Shown piece by piece: positions 1 to 8,148 of a stretch of DNA of 14,486 nucleotides. The notes below the pieces were generated by a model, which saw only the letters and a program-made list of their open reading frames with translations, was not told where the DNA came from and did not search any database. The translations under genes were made by a program, and so were the position numbers. Source of the DNA: Ochromonadaceae sp. CCMP2298 (lineage: Eukaryota > Sar > Synurophyceae > Ochromonadales > Ochromonadaceae). The DNA is taken from the NCBI GenBank assembly GCA_026770595.1, contig MU634205.1, forward strand, positions 1 through 14,486, in the 5' to 3' direction. The first letter of the stretch is position 1, and every line of letters starts with the position of its first letter.

Positions 1-346
1 GCGACGCAAGAGTTCGCTAATGCAATCGCTGCAGGAGGAGGGGGGGTTGCCCGGGGAGGTCAACAAGGCAGTAGCGGCGTTCACTTTGGCGCTAGGAGGT
101 TCCAAAGATATTGGCACGGAGGCTATGCGCGATGAGCTGCTGCGGCGCCAAAAGGAGCTGAATGGGGCGGCGGAGAGACTGCGGGACTACGCGCCTGCGT
201 GTGCGTACTCACCAGAGGAGGAGGGGGGCGAGGGTTTCTTGTCTAACAGTCTGCACTGCCTGACCAATGCCGAGGCTATGTACATAGTGCGGGTGGAGAG
301 GGACGCAGTGGCCACTCTGCTGCACGAGCTGAAGTCCCGAGGGTGA
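1..346 (+). CDS. C-terminal part of an unrecognised protein (5' end outside window)
   Basis: One frame is open from base 2 to a TGA at 344-346, giving about 114 residues. It is open at the left edge, so the true start or an upstream splice junction lies outside the window; the Met at base 20 need not be the start. The visible part is charged and helical-looking, with an acidic stretch (PEEEGGEG) and a C-terminal segment (AEAMYIVRVERDAVATLL) that could be amphipathic. No signal, membrane segment or catalytic motif is visible. The stop falls in a small tandem repeat: GAAGTCCCGA occurs at 331-340 and again at 345-354. I do not recognise the family. The reverse-strand reading across 187-426 looks like a shadow. 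Confidence that this is coding is moderate, resting on GC-rich codon use and the drop to AT-rich DNA after the stop. Confidence 0.6.
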   Translation, partial: RRKSSLMQSLQEEGGLPGEVNKAVAAFTLALGGSKDIGTEAMRDELLRRQKELNGAAERLRDYAPACAYSPEEEGGEGFLSNSLHCLTNAEAMYIVRVERDAVATLLHELKSRG

Positions 347-579
347 AGTCCCGATAGGGTGAAGAACAACAATTGTAGAAAGTGGCCGACTAAAAAGTAA
401 GTTTTAGTTTCGGACCTCACACACAAAACATACTGAAAAAGAAAAGTTTGAGAGTCAATGGAGATGGTCTTGAAGTTCTTTGCAGATGGAAATTATGGGT
501 CGTCCAATGTAGCCCCTAAAAACCACGGAACATTATGAAACCGTCCTCGATTTTCAGTTTTTGAAATAATTAGGGACTT

Positions 580-1005
580 CCAGCGGAGTCGAAAACTCCG
601 AACTTTGCCGCAAACCCGAACTTTTGTTTTGCTGACAAAAGCGCAAAAACAATGATAATTAAAAATAGCATAATCACGTTTAGAGCACATTTAACGACGT
701 AACATACCTAATAAAGAGTAGTTTAGTATATTAAATTATAAATTGCACATCTATTGAGGGTAATTTTATATTGTGAGGAATCATTGCTATACATACCACA
801 ATATGATTCCTCACAATATAAAAATACCCTCAATAGATGTGCAATTTATAATTTAATATACTAAACTACTCTTTATTAGGTATGTTACGTCGTTAAATGT
901 GCTCTAAACGTGATTATGCTATTTTTAATTATCATTGTTTTTGCGCTTTTGTCAGCAAAACAAAAGTTCGGGTTTGGGCAAAGTTCGGAGTTTTCGACTC
1001 GCTGG
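580..1005. repeat. Long near-perfect inverted repeat, probable foldback/MITE element
   Basis: The left arm (about 580-784) is the reverse complement of the right arm (about 803-1005). Over the inner ~194 bases I count one substitution and one single-base indel; a second indel lies near the outer end, where the left reads CCAGCGGAGTCG and the right CGACTCGCTGG. The arms enclose a spacer of about 18 bases, so single-stranded DNA or RNA would form a hairpin with a stem of about 205 bp. The interior is AT-rich with no gene. GGACTT occurs just outside or overlapping each end (574-579 and 1004-1009), so ACTT (576-579 and 1006-1009) is a candidate target-site duplication. This fits a non-autonomous foldback or MITE-like transposon. 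The inverted repeat is seen directly; its mobile nature is inferred. Confidence 0.88.
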
Positions 1006-1137
1006 ACTTTAACCCTTTCCCGATATGTGAAAACAGGGTCACCCAAAACACCCTCTCACCCGACACCCTCTTTCCTGCGATGTGCAGATGTGTTTGGAAT
1101 TCCGACTCAAGTAGAAGGAGTTGTGTCGCTGAAACAC

Positions 1138-1289
1138 TCATTCATATTCTCCTCGGGAGTGTTCAGTATTCAAGACAGTTCTTCCAACTGGACTTATCAT
1201 TACGCGTGGGTTCTCGGCGCCAGATCTTATTTAGAACCTGACCCTCCGTTCGGAGGAATTCTCATTCTATATTCTCCTCGGAGTGGTTC
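1138..1289 (+). repeat. Pair of ~27-base direct repeats upstream of the 1343 gene
   Basis: A segment at 1138-1164 containing TATTCTCCTCGGGAGTG recurs at 1262-1289 as TATTCTCCTCGGAGTGG, with a few substitutions or indels, 124 bases downstream. Each copy carries a small internal palindrome (CTCCTCGGGAG in the first). They lie in the 200 bases before the ATG at 1343, so they could be promoter elements, or they could be the remains of a second insertion. The repeat is visible; the role is unknown. Confidence 0.55.
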
Positions 1290-1342
1290 GACGACGCGGA
1301 GGATTTCGAACCTTCAACGCTCAGCTATTTAAACGTTCGGCC

Positions 1343-2732
1343 ATGTGGTTTCTATTACTAGGCTGCAATACGCCTTTCACTTGCCTGTGCCTGGTTTTCC
1401 TTGGCTCAATGCTGTGCTCCTTCCTCATGGATGTGGAAGCTGAAACGGCATCTCCTAAAGTCATCGGCAAGCGGCTCACCCCTACGGTTCTAAACCACCC
1501 GGAGGTCTTCCAGGCGCAGACGCAAACACACTCCCATACGCAGCATTCCCTTTTCTCCCAGACTGAGGGAGAGGGAATACGCTTCGACGACGCGCGCTTC
1601 CAGCCCTTGATCTCGAAACACTACACGTGCCCGCCCACGTCCATAGAGACTCTGCGGAAGCGCTACGGCAAGGGCAGCATGTGGGGAGAGTGGAGCTCCT
1701 CGGAGACAAGACAGTTCTACAAAACACAACTTCCCAAGGCGCTGCAGAGTAAGCACCCAACGTAATGTTTTTTTCCTTCCTACCTGCGGCACTTTTTACC
1801 CTTTTCACCTCACACTATCGCCCTAACCCCCGTCTCTCCCCAGTCGACGGCGCCCTTGGTCTCACGCTCGAGCAGCGCGCCCACCTCGCCTCCGCCTCCC
1901 GCCACGCACTGCGCTCCTACGCACGAGAGCGTTGCCACCTACCAGGGCGCCTTCTGGCCCGCGCCTACGACGGGCTGAGGCACCTCTACGCATTCGGATC
2001 GTGGAGCGCCTCCGGTATGTATTAGTGTTAAACCCCTCTTTTGTGTTGCGGATAAAATTTTTAATTCCGAACCATATGTGTCTTTTATATTATCTTATTG
2101 TTATTCTCCAACCTCCCCCTCCTACCCTCCCACCCTACGCAGGCATGGGCTGGTCCCAGGTGAAAGAAAAGTACCGCCGACAAGCCCTGCGCGCCCTTGG
2201 CTCCAGCGCGTCGGAAGAAGACATCTCTTTGTTCGTATATGGGAGAATCGTGGACAAGGCTTGTTCGACGAATGTGATCTTCGACACGATCGCGGCGCAC
2301 GATTACTTACGAGTGCTGGAGGGGATGGGGGGCATGGGGGGGGTGGCGGGACTCGGGGGAATGGGGCTGGGTAGTTTGTACGAGTTTCTCGAGGGGTCGG
2401 GTTCGGAGACAGGTGGGCAGGGTATGAGGCAGATGCAGACAGAGGACGCTTACGAGGGTATAGGTGAGGGTATGGAGGAAGTGGCACGGGGCACGATCTT
2501 GAGCAGTTCTCAGAACAAAGTGTACTCAGAGAGCATTAGAATCGGAGCCCTCGTCGCCCCCGCGCTGTTCGAGGCCCCCAGGCCTACCGAAAATATGCAG
2601 ACACCAAGTATGCAGACGCCCAATCTCCTGGCCCAAATGCCCGGCCGGGGCACGAACCTTACCAGTATGGGAAGCATTGGCAGCCTGGGGGGGCTGGGGG
2701 GGCTAGCGCTGCTGCTGGCCAACACTTTGTAA
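1343..2732 (+). CDS. Unrecognised three-exon gene, conserved-looking protein of 388 aa
   Basis: Exons are 1343-1748, 1844-2014 and 2143-2732. The introns begin GTAAGC and GTATGT and end CAG and GCAG, and the frame is kept (1167 bases, TAA stop). The start is the first ATG of the open frame; upstream only a GTG is available. Residues 1-29 are hydrophobic and Cys-rich (MWFLLLGCNTPFTCLCLVFL), suggesting a signal peptide or anchor. A dense block at about residues 88-230 looks domain-like: YTCPPTS, RKRYGKGSMWGEWSSSETR, LTLEQRAHLASASRHALRSY, ARERCHLPGRLLARAYDG, MGWSQVKEKYRRQALRALG. After about residue 230 the chain is Gly/Met-rich and probably disordered, ending in a short hydrophobic run (GGLALLLANTL). 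I cannot name the family; I have a weak memory of similar ARERC...RLLA...YDG proteins in algal stramenopiles but cannot confirm it. Residence in the secretory or plastid route is inferred from the N terminus only. Confidence 0.78.
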
Positions 2733-3121
2733 GTGTATGGTACTTACCACAAAAACATAATTAGTGCACTGCACACAGCAGTACAACACACAGTCAGTAA
2801 TTACACGTAGTCGATATCACACTCTGCACGACATCACACTTTGCACACACCACACACGCATGTAGCTTTAAGTATTAAAAAAAAAATCTCTCTCATCGAC
2901 CCTTGCTAAACCTCTCCAAGAAACTTTCGTAAACCCCCAACCTCAAACCCCTAAAACCTCGCAATCGCAGTTATATGGTACGACCCACCGGTGCCTGAAC
3001 CCCCGACCTTTTTTCCCTCGAAAAGCATAACATCTTTTGCAAATCTTTGTTTTGGTGCGTTGCACCTATACTCCCTTACATACTATAACAAATTAGGGCA
3101 CACTACTGGTACAGAGAGTAC
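2733..3121. other. Convergent 3' intergenic region
   Basis: This is 389 bases between the TAA of the 1343-2732 gene and the TGA of the minus-strand gene ending at 3122. It should hold both 3' UTRs. It contains CA-rich imperfect repeats (TCACACTCTGCAC near 2817 and TCACACTTTGCAC near 2833) and an A-run after TATT near 2874-2886. No clear AATAAA signal, RNA gene or further coding sequence is seen. Confidence 0.6.
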
Positions 3122-4854
3122 TCAGGGAGAGGACTTCATCACATTGACGTCGGACTCAAAGCGTTTGCCGAAAGTTACTTGAAACTTCTCCTTTTTGTCA
3201 GTGCCGAGTGCAGAAGGAGGAGTGGGAGGGGTGGGCGAGGCGGGGGCGGGGGCGGCAGTCAGGGATGTGGGGGATGCGACCGGGGTGGCGGATAAGACGG
3301 TAGGTGCGGGTACTTTGGAGGATATCGCTTTCACAGGCGCTTTTGCAGGTCTGTCCACTATAAACCTTGCCGCCTCCTTCCCCCCCTGTGCTCTCGCCTT
3401 GGTGAGCAGCTTCTCCGCAGCGATGCCGTTGCGCTGCGCGGCCTCCAGCCTTTCCAGGGTGCCCCGCAGCAAAGCAGAGGGCGTCTGCTTCTTGTTCTTC
3501 TGCGCAGCCTTGGCTAGCTCGTCGACCGTAGCGCCGTAGCTGCGCGTGAAGCTCACGTACCTATCCTGGAGATTTTTTGAGACCCCAGCTAGCTGGGAGT
3601 TGTAGGCGCCCACCTGGGACTTACCCTGCTTCAGCTGCAAGTGTGTGCTCTTCTCCCATGCCTCCCGCTCCGCAATTTGCGCGTCCATCAGGGCAAGAGA
3701 TTTCGCAAAGTCGCCCTTCACCGTTTGGATGGACCTGGGGGGAGGGGGGGTGGGAGAGGGCGGGTGAGTGTGCGGGTGAGTGTGCGTGAGCGGAGTACCG
3801 GGTAGTCACTGGCCGTCAGATTAAATAAGTTTGGAATTATCGCAAAACAGGCCGTGGTGTTCAGTCAAGAGGTGTGCGTGTGCGCTATTGTGGGAGGAGG
3901 GGGGGGCGGTGTGCGCTGTGCCTACCTCAGCGCAGTGTCCAGGTTCTTGACAACCTGATTAAATCGCTCCTGCTGCACCAGCTCCTGCTTGTACCCCACC
4001 CTGAACTGCGCCAAACCCTGGTTACCCTTGGCCACACAACCGTCCAGCTTGTCGCGACAGAAGGCCAGGTTGAGGTCGATGCCCTCCAGCAGGTCCGTCT
4101 GGGCGCTGTCCGCCTGCACGAGCACGTCTGCCGTCTGTCGCTCCAGCACGCGCACTTGCTCGGTAGCTGTTGTTAATCTAGTCAGCAAAACCTTGTTAAG
4201 CGCGTTGGCCTCGGAGAGGTGTCTGGCTGCCGCTGTTTCCTGCTTCAAAATTGTGGCCTCATTCTCCCCTTTGAGGAAGAGAGCCGCGAGAGTGGAGGGC
4301 TTGATTGCAGTGGGGGCGGCCTCTTCTGCTTTGAGATACTTCTCGCTAAGGGATGCAGTAATCTCCAATACCTCCTGCTCAATCTTGGCTAGACCCTCGT
4401 CGCCCTTGGCAGTCATCGTGCGGATGGAGTCCTGCACGCGCTCGAGCTCCCCGACAATTTTGGTCAGCTGCTTGTCGGTCCGAGCAAAAATGGCCTGCGT
4501 ATCCGCCAGACTCCGCTTAGTCGCCGCCCAGTTCACGATCACATCCTTGTAGCTCCCATCCGCCACCTGCATAGCCTCCTGCGACTTCTGGAAGAGCTGG
4601 CTGGCCTCCAGAGCCATGGCGGGCGTGCCCGAGATGCTGCAGGCAACCAGCAACCCGCCCAGCAGTTTGCTGGTGCGCCACACTCCGCGGCCCAGAGCAG
4701 ACTGCATCTCGGAAAAGCGGTCATCCTGAGATGCCATCTGCAAGGGCTGCACCCTGCTCTCAAAAACAGACTGGTGCGTGAGAGTGAAGCTAAGGCTCAG
4801 TTGAAGGTGCGCCACTGCGAGAATCGCGAGCAGGGCGAGGCACTTGCTCATCAT
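3122..4854 (-). CDS. Predicted thylakoid-lumen alpha-helical protein with three-part plastid leader (513 aa)
   Basis: Two exons on the minus strand: 4854-3926 and 3734-3122, with a GT-AG intron of 190 bases (3735-3924; base 3925 is the first base, G, of the donor if the phase-2 junction is used, restoring AGG). Together they give 513 residues. Residues 1-22 are a signal peptide (MMSKCLALLAILAVAHLQLS) followed by Phe23 (SLS/FTL), the ASAFAP-like cleavage context of ochrophyte plastid proteins. Residues 23-63 form a Ser- and basic-residue-containing transit segment. Residues 64-81 are a second hydrophobic signal ending in A-M-A before Leu82, as in thylakoid-lumen proteins; a single Arg precedes it, so Sec-type export is likelier than Tat. 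Residues 82 to about 440 are helical, Lys/Glu/Gln-rich and coiled-coil-like. The C-terminal ~65 residues are Pro/Ala/Thr-rich (about APAPASPTPPTPPSA). No enzyme motif is visible. Function unknown; location is inferred with fair confidence. Confidence 0.85.
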
Positions 4855-5413
4855 AGCTCGTGACGAGGGTGAATCTGCAGCTTCCTGTTGTGCCCCACAA
4901 TGCTGCCAGTGACCAATTCACACTCATACATTGAATTGGACAAGCGGTTGCAGTTTGCAAGATTTTGGATCCCAATTCAGAGAACTTTACAGTATTTTTG
5001 GTCCAAAATATCACTCAAAAACGTCTAAATAATGAAACAGAGTACCCCAATAGTCACCGTTCCATGTCGATTCATGCCATTATAAGACAATTTAGGTAAA
5101 GTAATAACATAATTGCACATCCTGTTAACGTATATATTGAGGATGAATCGATGATAAGTAAGTTCAGGTTTTGCCGGACTGTATCATCTTGACACGAAAA
5201 TATCCATCCCAGGAATAATTTCGGCGTGTTTTTGCTCGTCTTTCCGACAAAGGGCAGAAGGGGGTGTTGAGATCCCATCACAGGGATGAACAGATGAAGC
5301 GCGCAGAGGTAAATTCCTCTTGTCATATCGCCACTCCTCTCGCCCCTCTCGCAACTCCTCTTCCCTTGGTTTCCTCTACTTGCGGGTTCTTTTATCCTCT
5401 GGACTTCGTAAAA
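4855..5413. promoter_or_regulatory. Divergent intergenic region (thylakoid-lumen gene / ankyrin gene)
   Basis: These 559 bases separate the start codons of two genes that point away from each other, so both promoters should lie here. The central part (about 4960-5160) is AT-rich. The segment near the ankyrin start (5320-5400) is pyrimidine-rich, as in 5' leaders. TTTTGGATCC near 4973 and ATTTTTGGTCCAAAATAT near 4993-5010 form a local imperfect palindrome. No certain TATA box or transcription start can be named. Confidence 0.55.
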
Positions 5414-6730
5414 ATGCTCTGCGCGCGGAAAACCTTGCTGTTGTTTCTTTCCCTGGCACTTTTGCTGACGGGACTGCTGGCCCAGGATGTAGAGTTGGAC
5501 ACCAGCCATTCGACGGAGGAGAATGCGCAAGAGTCTCCGCTCATTCGCGCGGCTGCGATCGGCGACGTCGCCACGTTGCTGGACGAGTTGTCTATGGGGC
5601 GTGACGTGGACGAGCGCAGTGCTGCGGGGTTCACTGCGGTTATATTTGCTGTGCAGTATGGACACGTGGAGTCAGTCGAGGCGGTAAGACGAGGATGAGA
5701 GTGGCGCATTCTCCTGTTACCGTTGCACTACCGTTGCACTACCTTTGCACTACCGTTGTACGACTCAACTAACCAGCACCGCCACAACTCCTCGCACCCT
5801 TGTCCTTTGCCCACCTCCTGCCATCTAACTTCCTGCTCTCCTGCTCTCTCAGCTCATAAGAGCAGGTGCGAACCTGAACGTACAGGAGAAAGACGGCTGG
5901 ACTGCGCTCATGATGGCGGCCTCCAACGTACGACACGATCTGCAGCTGTGCTCTCTACATGCGCCGCAGTAGTTGCCGTTCCACCCTAACGACAACGCTC
6001 TTCCCTCTCCCCCACTACCCTCTCCCCACAGGGCCAAGCCGACATTATTCAAATGCTGCTTGCTGCCAACGCCAACCCGCTGATGACGAACAGACAGGGC
6101 TACGGCGCGCACAGCCTAGCATTGTTCAACCAGCACGAGCAGCAGGCGCAGCTTATCGTGAAGGCCGGGCTAGAGCGCGCTATCACCACCGGCGATATAA
6201 ATGGAATAGGACGCATGCTCGCCGACGGAGGGCCCCCCAACCTGCAGACAGAGAACGGCGCCACTGCGCTCATCGTGGCTGCCAACGCGGGCGACGCTGA
6301 GGTGGTGGCAATGCTGCTGCGCGCCAAGGCAGACGCGGACCTGGCAGAGAGCGACGGATGGACCCCGCTGATGTTCGCTGCGGCTGGCAACCACGCCCAG
6401 GTGGTGCAGGCGCTCCTCGACCACGGCGCCGCCCTCAACCCAGTCACAGTGCAGGGCTTCACCGCCCTCACCATTGCGCGCGACTTTGGGCGTTCGGATG
6501 CATTGGCGGTGCTGACAGCGTACACAGCTGCTGCCGAGAACACGCGCGTCGGCGCGGAGGCGCGGGCCAGGGCGGGTGCCATGCTGGCCGAGGCAGAGAC
6601 AAAAATGCGCTATGCAGCGGCTGCCAAGGCGTATGAGGCGAAGCGTGCCCCAGTTTCTGCGGAGGGCAGTATCAAGTCGCCTGCAGAGGCTGATCCCGCT
6701 GAGAAGAGCTCCGGCTGGAGGTTCTGGTAG
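5414..6730 (+). CDS. Ankyrin-repeat protein with N-terminal signal peptide (347 aa)
   Basis: Exons are 5414-5683, 5853-5927 and 6032-6730; introns start GTAAGA and GTACGA and end CTCAG and CACAG. All junctions are phase 0 and the total is 1044 bases to a TAG. The ATG at 5414 has a good context (GTAAAAATGC) and directly begins a signal peptide (RKTLLLFLSLALLLTGLLAQ), so it is preferred over earlier in-frame ATGs. Ankyrin units follow from about residue 40: DERSAAGFTAVIFAVQYGH, QEKDGWTALMMAASNGQ, a divergent unit around LALFNQHEQQAQLIVKAG, TENGATALIVAANAGDAEVV, ESDGWTPLMFAAAGNHAQVV and TVQGFTALTIARDFGRSDAL. The last ~70 residues form an Ala/Glu/Lys-rich helix ending GWRFW. Ankyrin repeats bind proteins; the partner is unknown. 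A signal peptide is unusual because most ankyrin proteins are cytosolic. No Phe follows the likely cleavage site, so secretory or ER location is more likely than plastid. The short middle exon encodes only 25 residues. Confidence 0.9.
5720..5763 (+). repeat. Four copies of an 11-base tandem repeat in an intron
   Basis: The unit CCGTTGCACTA at 5720-5730 is repeated exactly at 5731-5741, then as CCTTTGCACTA (5742-5752) and CCGTTGTACGA (5753-5763). It lies in the first intron of the ankyrin-repeat gene. It is probably a minisatellite of no known function. Confidence 0.85.
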
Positions 6731-7508
6731 AGCCGGTATTTAAAATGTCATGCTAGATTTTCATTAGATACATACTTTATTAGATTATAAATAAGCGATG
6801 ATTTCCGCTGAGATCCGCAGTTGTTGATCAGTCCATGCTATTTCATAAAAAGAACCAAAATTGTTTTGTGATATTTTAGCAGCTGAAAAGTACCTTAACC
6901 CTGGATTGGAAAAACCCGACTCGCAGACTGCAAAAACGTCTAAAACCCAATGGCCCATTCCAATTCCCTTTGCTTTTCATGGCTTACGCCTCTTACCACA
7001 ATATTTGCATCGGGAGACTACTGTTACCCGAATCTCGTTTACGCCCTCAGTTTGGACGTCAGCCCGATAGGTCCGTGGACAATCCCCTGCTCGACCCCCT
7101 TCTACCCTTGACCCTAGCTTACAGGGTCATGCTCTGGTTCTAGCGGTCGCGTGTGCTCCTATGTTGGGGCAATTCGTTATGTGTTATATATATTTAAATA
7201 TATATTGCGCCACTCTACCCCCACACATGTACATTTATAAATATATATAAATATAAATATAAATATATATATAAATAAATATATATATATATATATATAT
7301 AGCGCCACTGTACCCCCACTGTGTTCCGCACAGCTCAAGACAGCGAGATTCGCTAAGTTATACGGCGTTTTTAAGAGAATCAAGTTAAATTGAAACCCCT
7401 ATCCCATCGTCAATCGTGCAAAAATGCAGTGGTGCCTTTGCACCTAGTTCCTAGTTTCTATATGACGGGGAAGGCAATGGCTGTTGTGATCTATATAGGC
7501 CTTAACAG
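6731..7508. other. Gene-free region between ankyrin gene and eL30 relic
   Basis: About 780 bases between the TAG of the plus-strand ankyrin gene and the minus-strand eL30 relic. The first part (6731-6800) is AT-rich and probably the ankyrin 3' UTR; AATAAG at about 6789-6794 could serve as a poly(A) signal but is not a strict match. The open reading at 6861-7070 has no recognisable features and poor start context. The part 7185-7319 is the AT microsatellite listed separately. No RNA gene was recognised. Confidence 0.55.
7185..7319. repeat. AT microsatellite with duplicated 18-base GC-rich blocks
   Basis: AT-rich tracts of TA and TAAA units occupy 7185-7206 and about 7231-7301. Each tract is followed by nearly the same block: GCGCCACTCTACCCCCAC at 7207-7224 and GCGCCACTGTACCCCCAC at 7302-7319, one base different. 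The unit of tract plus block is thus duplicated about 95 bases apart. Slippage or unequal exchange is the simplest explanation. The open reading across it on the minus strand is low complexity (IYIYIYIYLFIYIFIF) and not a gene. Confidence 0.85.
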
Positions 7509-7664
7509 TTACGCCTCTTCTCCCCTAAGGATATCAGAAACACCCGCGTCGATGGTGGGCATCAACAACACACCAAAGAACTTCCCGCACGCCGTGCCGA
7601 GCTCACTGTTGCCGGAGTAGTGGTGCACGTTTTACTTCGCCAACGCGCAGTACTCGCTAACCAT
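7509..7664 (-). pseudogene. Relic of ribosomal protein eL30 (RPL30), C-terminal part with in-frame stop
   Basis: One minus-strand frame of 52 codons from 7664 to the TAA at 7509-7511 reads like the C-terminal half of ribosomal protein eL30. EYCALAK is followed by a TAA and Asn, then [18 protein letters not shown] and [11 protein letters not shown]. The family hallmark in eukaryotes is EYYAMLAKTGVHHYSGNN followed by [12 protein letters not shown] and DPGDSDI, so the match is collinear. The stop replaces the Thr of the Lys-Thr-Gly, and at least two single codons are missing. The N-terminal half is absent: upstream sequence runs into the COX5B-like 3' end only 24 bases away. No splice acceptor lies between the TAA and VHHY that could remove the stop. 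It is probably a truncated pseudogene carried in the 3' UTR of the neighbouring gene. The intact eL30 gene must be elsewhere. Confidence 0.85.
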
Positions 7665-7688
7665 TTTGTCTCCAGAGACGTCTTAGAG

Positions 7689-8148
7689 TTAATGCGATTC
7701 TTTTATCTCCAACATCTTGAAGAACAGATCGATCTCGTGCACGTAAAAGAGGTCTCCCCTGGTCAGGTTGAACCATTGGATCTGATGGGTGACGGGGTTC
7801 TCGAAGCCTACCGTGCGAGAGGCCATGCCAGAGGGGACCTGCGAGGTGAGGCGGACACAGACAGGAACCGTTATTTTTGGTGGCCGCGCAATGCCAATCG
7901 GCGATTTAATTTCTTACCATGATGGGGTTATCAATAGTGCCGGCATCATCCGGAGGAATGATGGGATCCCTGTTGAACCCTACATCACCAGACGCCTCAG
8001 CATCCATTTCTTCCTTCCTCCTGCCGATTTGCTGCTCCTTGTCGACAGGGATCGTGAGCTTCTCCGAGAACGCGCGGAAGGCGAAGACCTTGGGGGCCGT
8101 GCCGCCGACGAACCTCGGCAGAGTCTTGCGAGCAAGCACCGACAGCAT
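7689..8148 (-). CDS. COX5B: Cytochrome c oxidase subunit Vb (COX5B-type), zinc cysteines absent, 126 aa
   Basis: Two exons on the minus strand: 8148-7918 and 7838-7689. The 79-base intron starts GTAAGA and ends GCAG in phase 0, joining DNPIM to VPSGM. Residues 1-28 (MLSVLARKTLPRFVGGTAPK and on) are Arg/Lys-rich without acidic residues, a typical mitochondrial presequence. The mature part aligns by eye with the COX Vb family: a helical KEEMDAE region, RDPIIPPDDAGTIDNPIMVP, SGMASRTVGF, QIQWFNLTRG and LFFKML at the end. COX5B is a small nuclear-encoded subunit on the matrix side of complex IV in the inner mitochondrial membrane. In animal and plant proteins four Cys (one pair after ...RIVG, one CxxC before ...YKL) bind zinc; here Phe follows RTVG and YVHEID stands where the CxxC pair belongs, so all four are missing. 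Length fits the family. It diverges from the gene at 8590. Confidence 0.83.

Larger units (their letters stand above)
347..1342. other. Intergenic region dominated by an inverted repeat
   Basis: This stretch of about 1 kb between two plus-strand genes is more AT-rich than its neighbours. It holds the long inverted repeat at 580-1005 and the direct repeat pair at 1138-1289, both listed separately. The open readings here (493-690 on the minus strand and 897-1241 on the plus strand) begin with the same residues (MCSKRDYAIFNYH) because they lie in the two arms of one palindrome; they are not genes. The promoter and 5' leader of the next gene should lie in the last 300 bases. A TATTTAAA at 1325-1332 is too close to the ATG at 1343 to be convincing as a TATA box. 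Confidence 0.7.

Noticed and set aside
493-1241. Open readings on both strands starting MCSKRDYAIFNYHCF
   Set aside because: They are mirror products of the inverted repeat arms, with no conserved features and AT-rich codons.
1482-1808. Minus-strand open readings opposite exon 1 of the 1343 gene
   Set aside because: Antisense shadows; the plus strand has consistent splice sites and a structured protein.
3195-3539. Plus-strand reading rich in Gly/Ala/Val opposite the lumen-protein gene
   Set aside because: It is the complement of the Ala/Pro-rich tail and has no independent support.
3989-4552. 187-codon plus-strand reading
   Set aside because: Antisense to the helical region of the lumen protein; Ser/Arg-rich composition is typical of a shadow frame.
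5720-5763. Possible CRISPR-like or regulatory array
   Set aside because: The 11-base units are contiguous with no spacers and lie in an intron; a simple minisatellite explains them.
6100-6582. 160-codon minus-strand reading
   Set aside because: Antisense to GC-rich ankyrin repeats; composition (Ala/Ser/Arg) is that of a complement frame.
7390-7620. 76-codon plus-strand reading
   Set aside because: It overlaps the eL30 relic in antisense and shows no recognisable motif.
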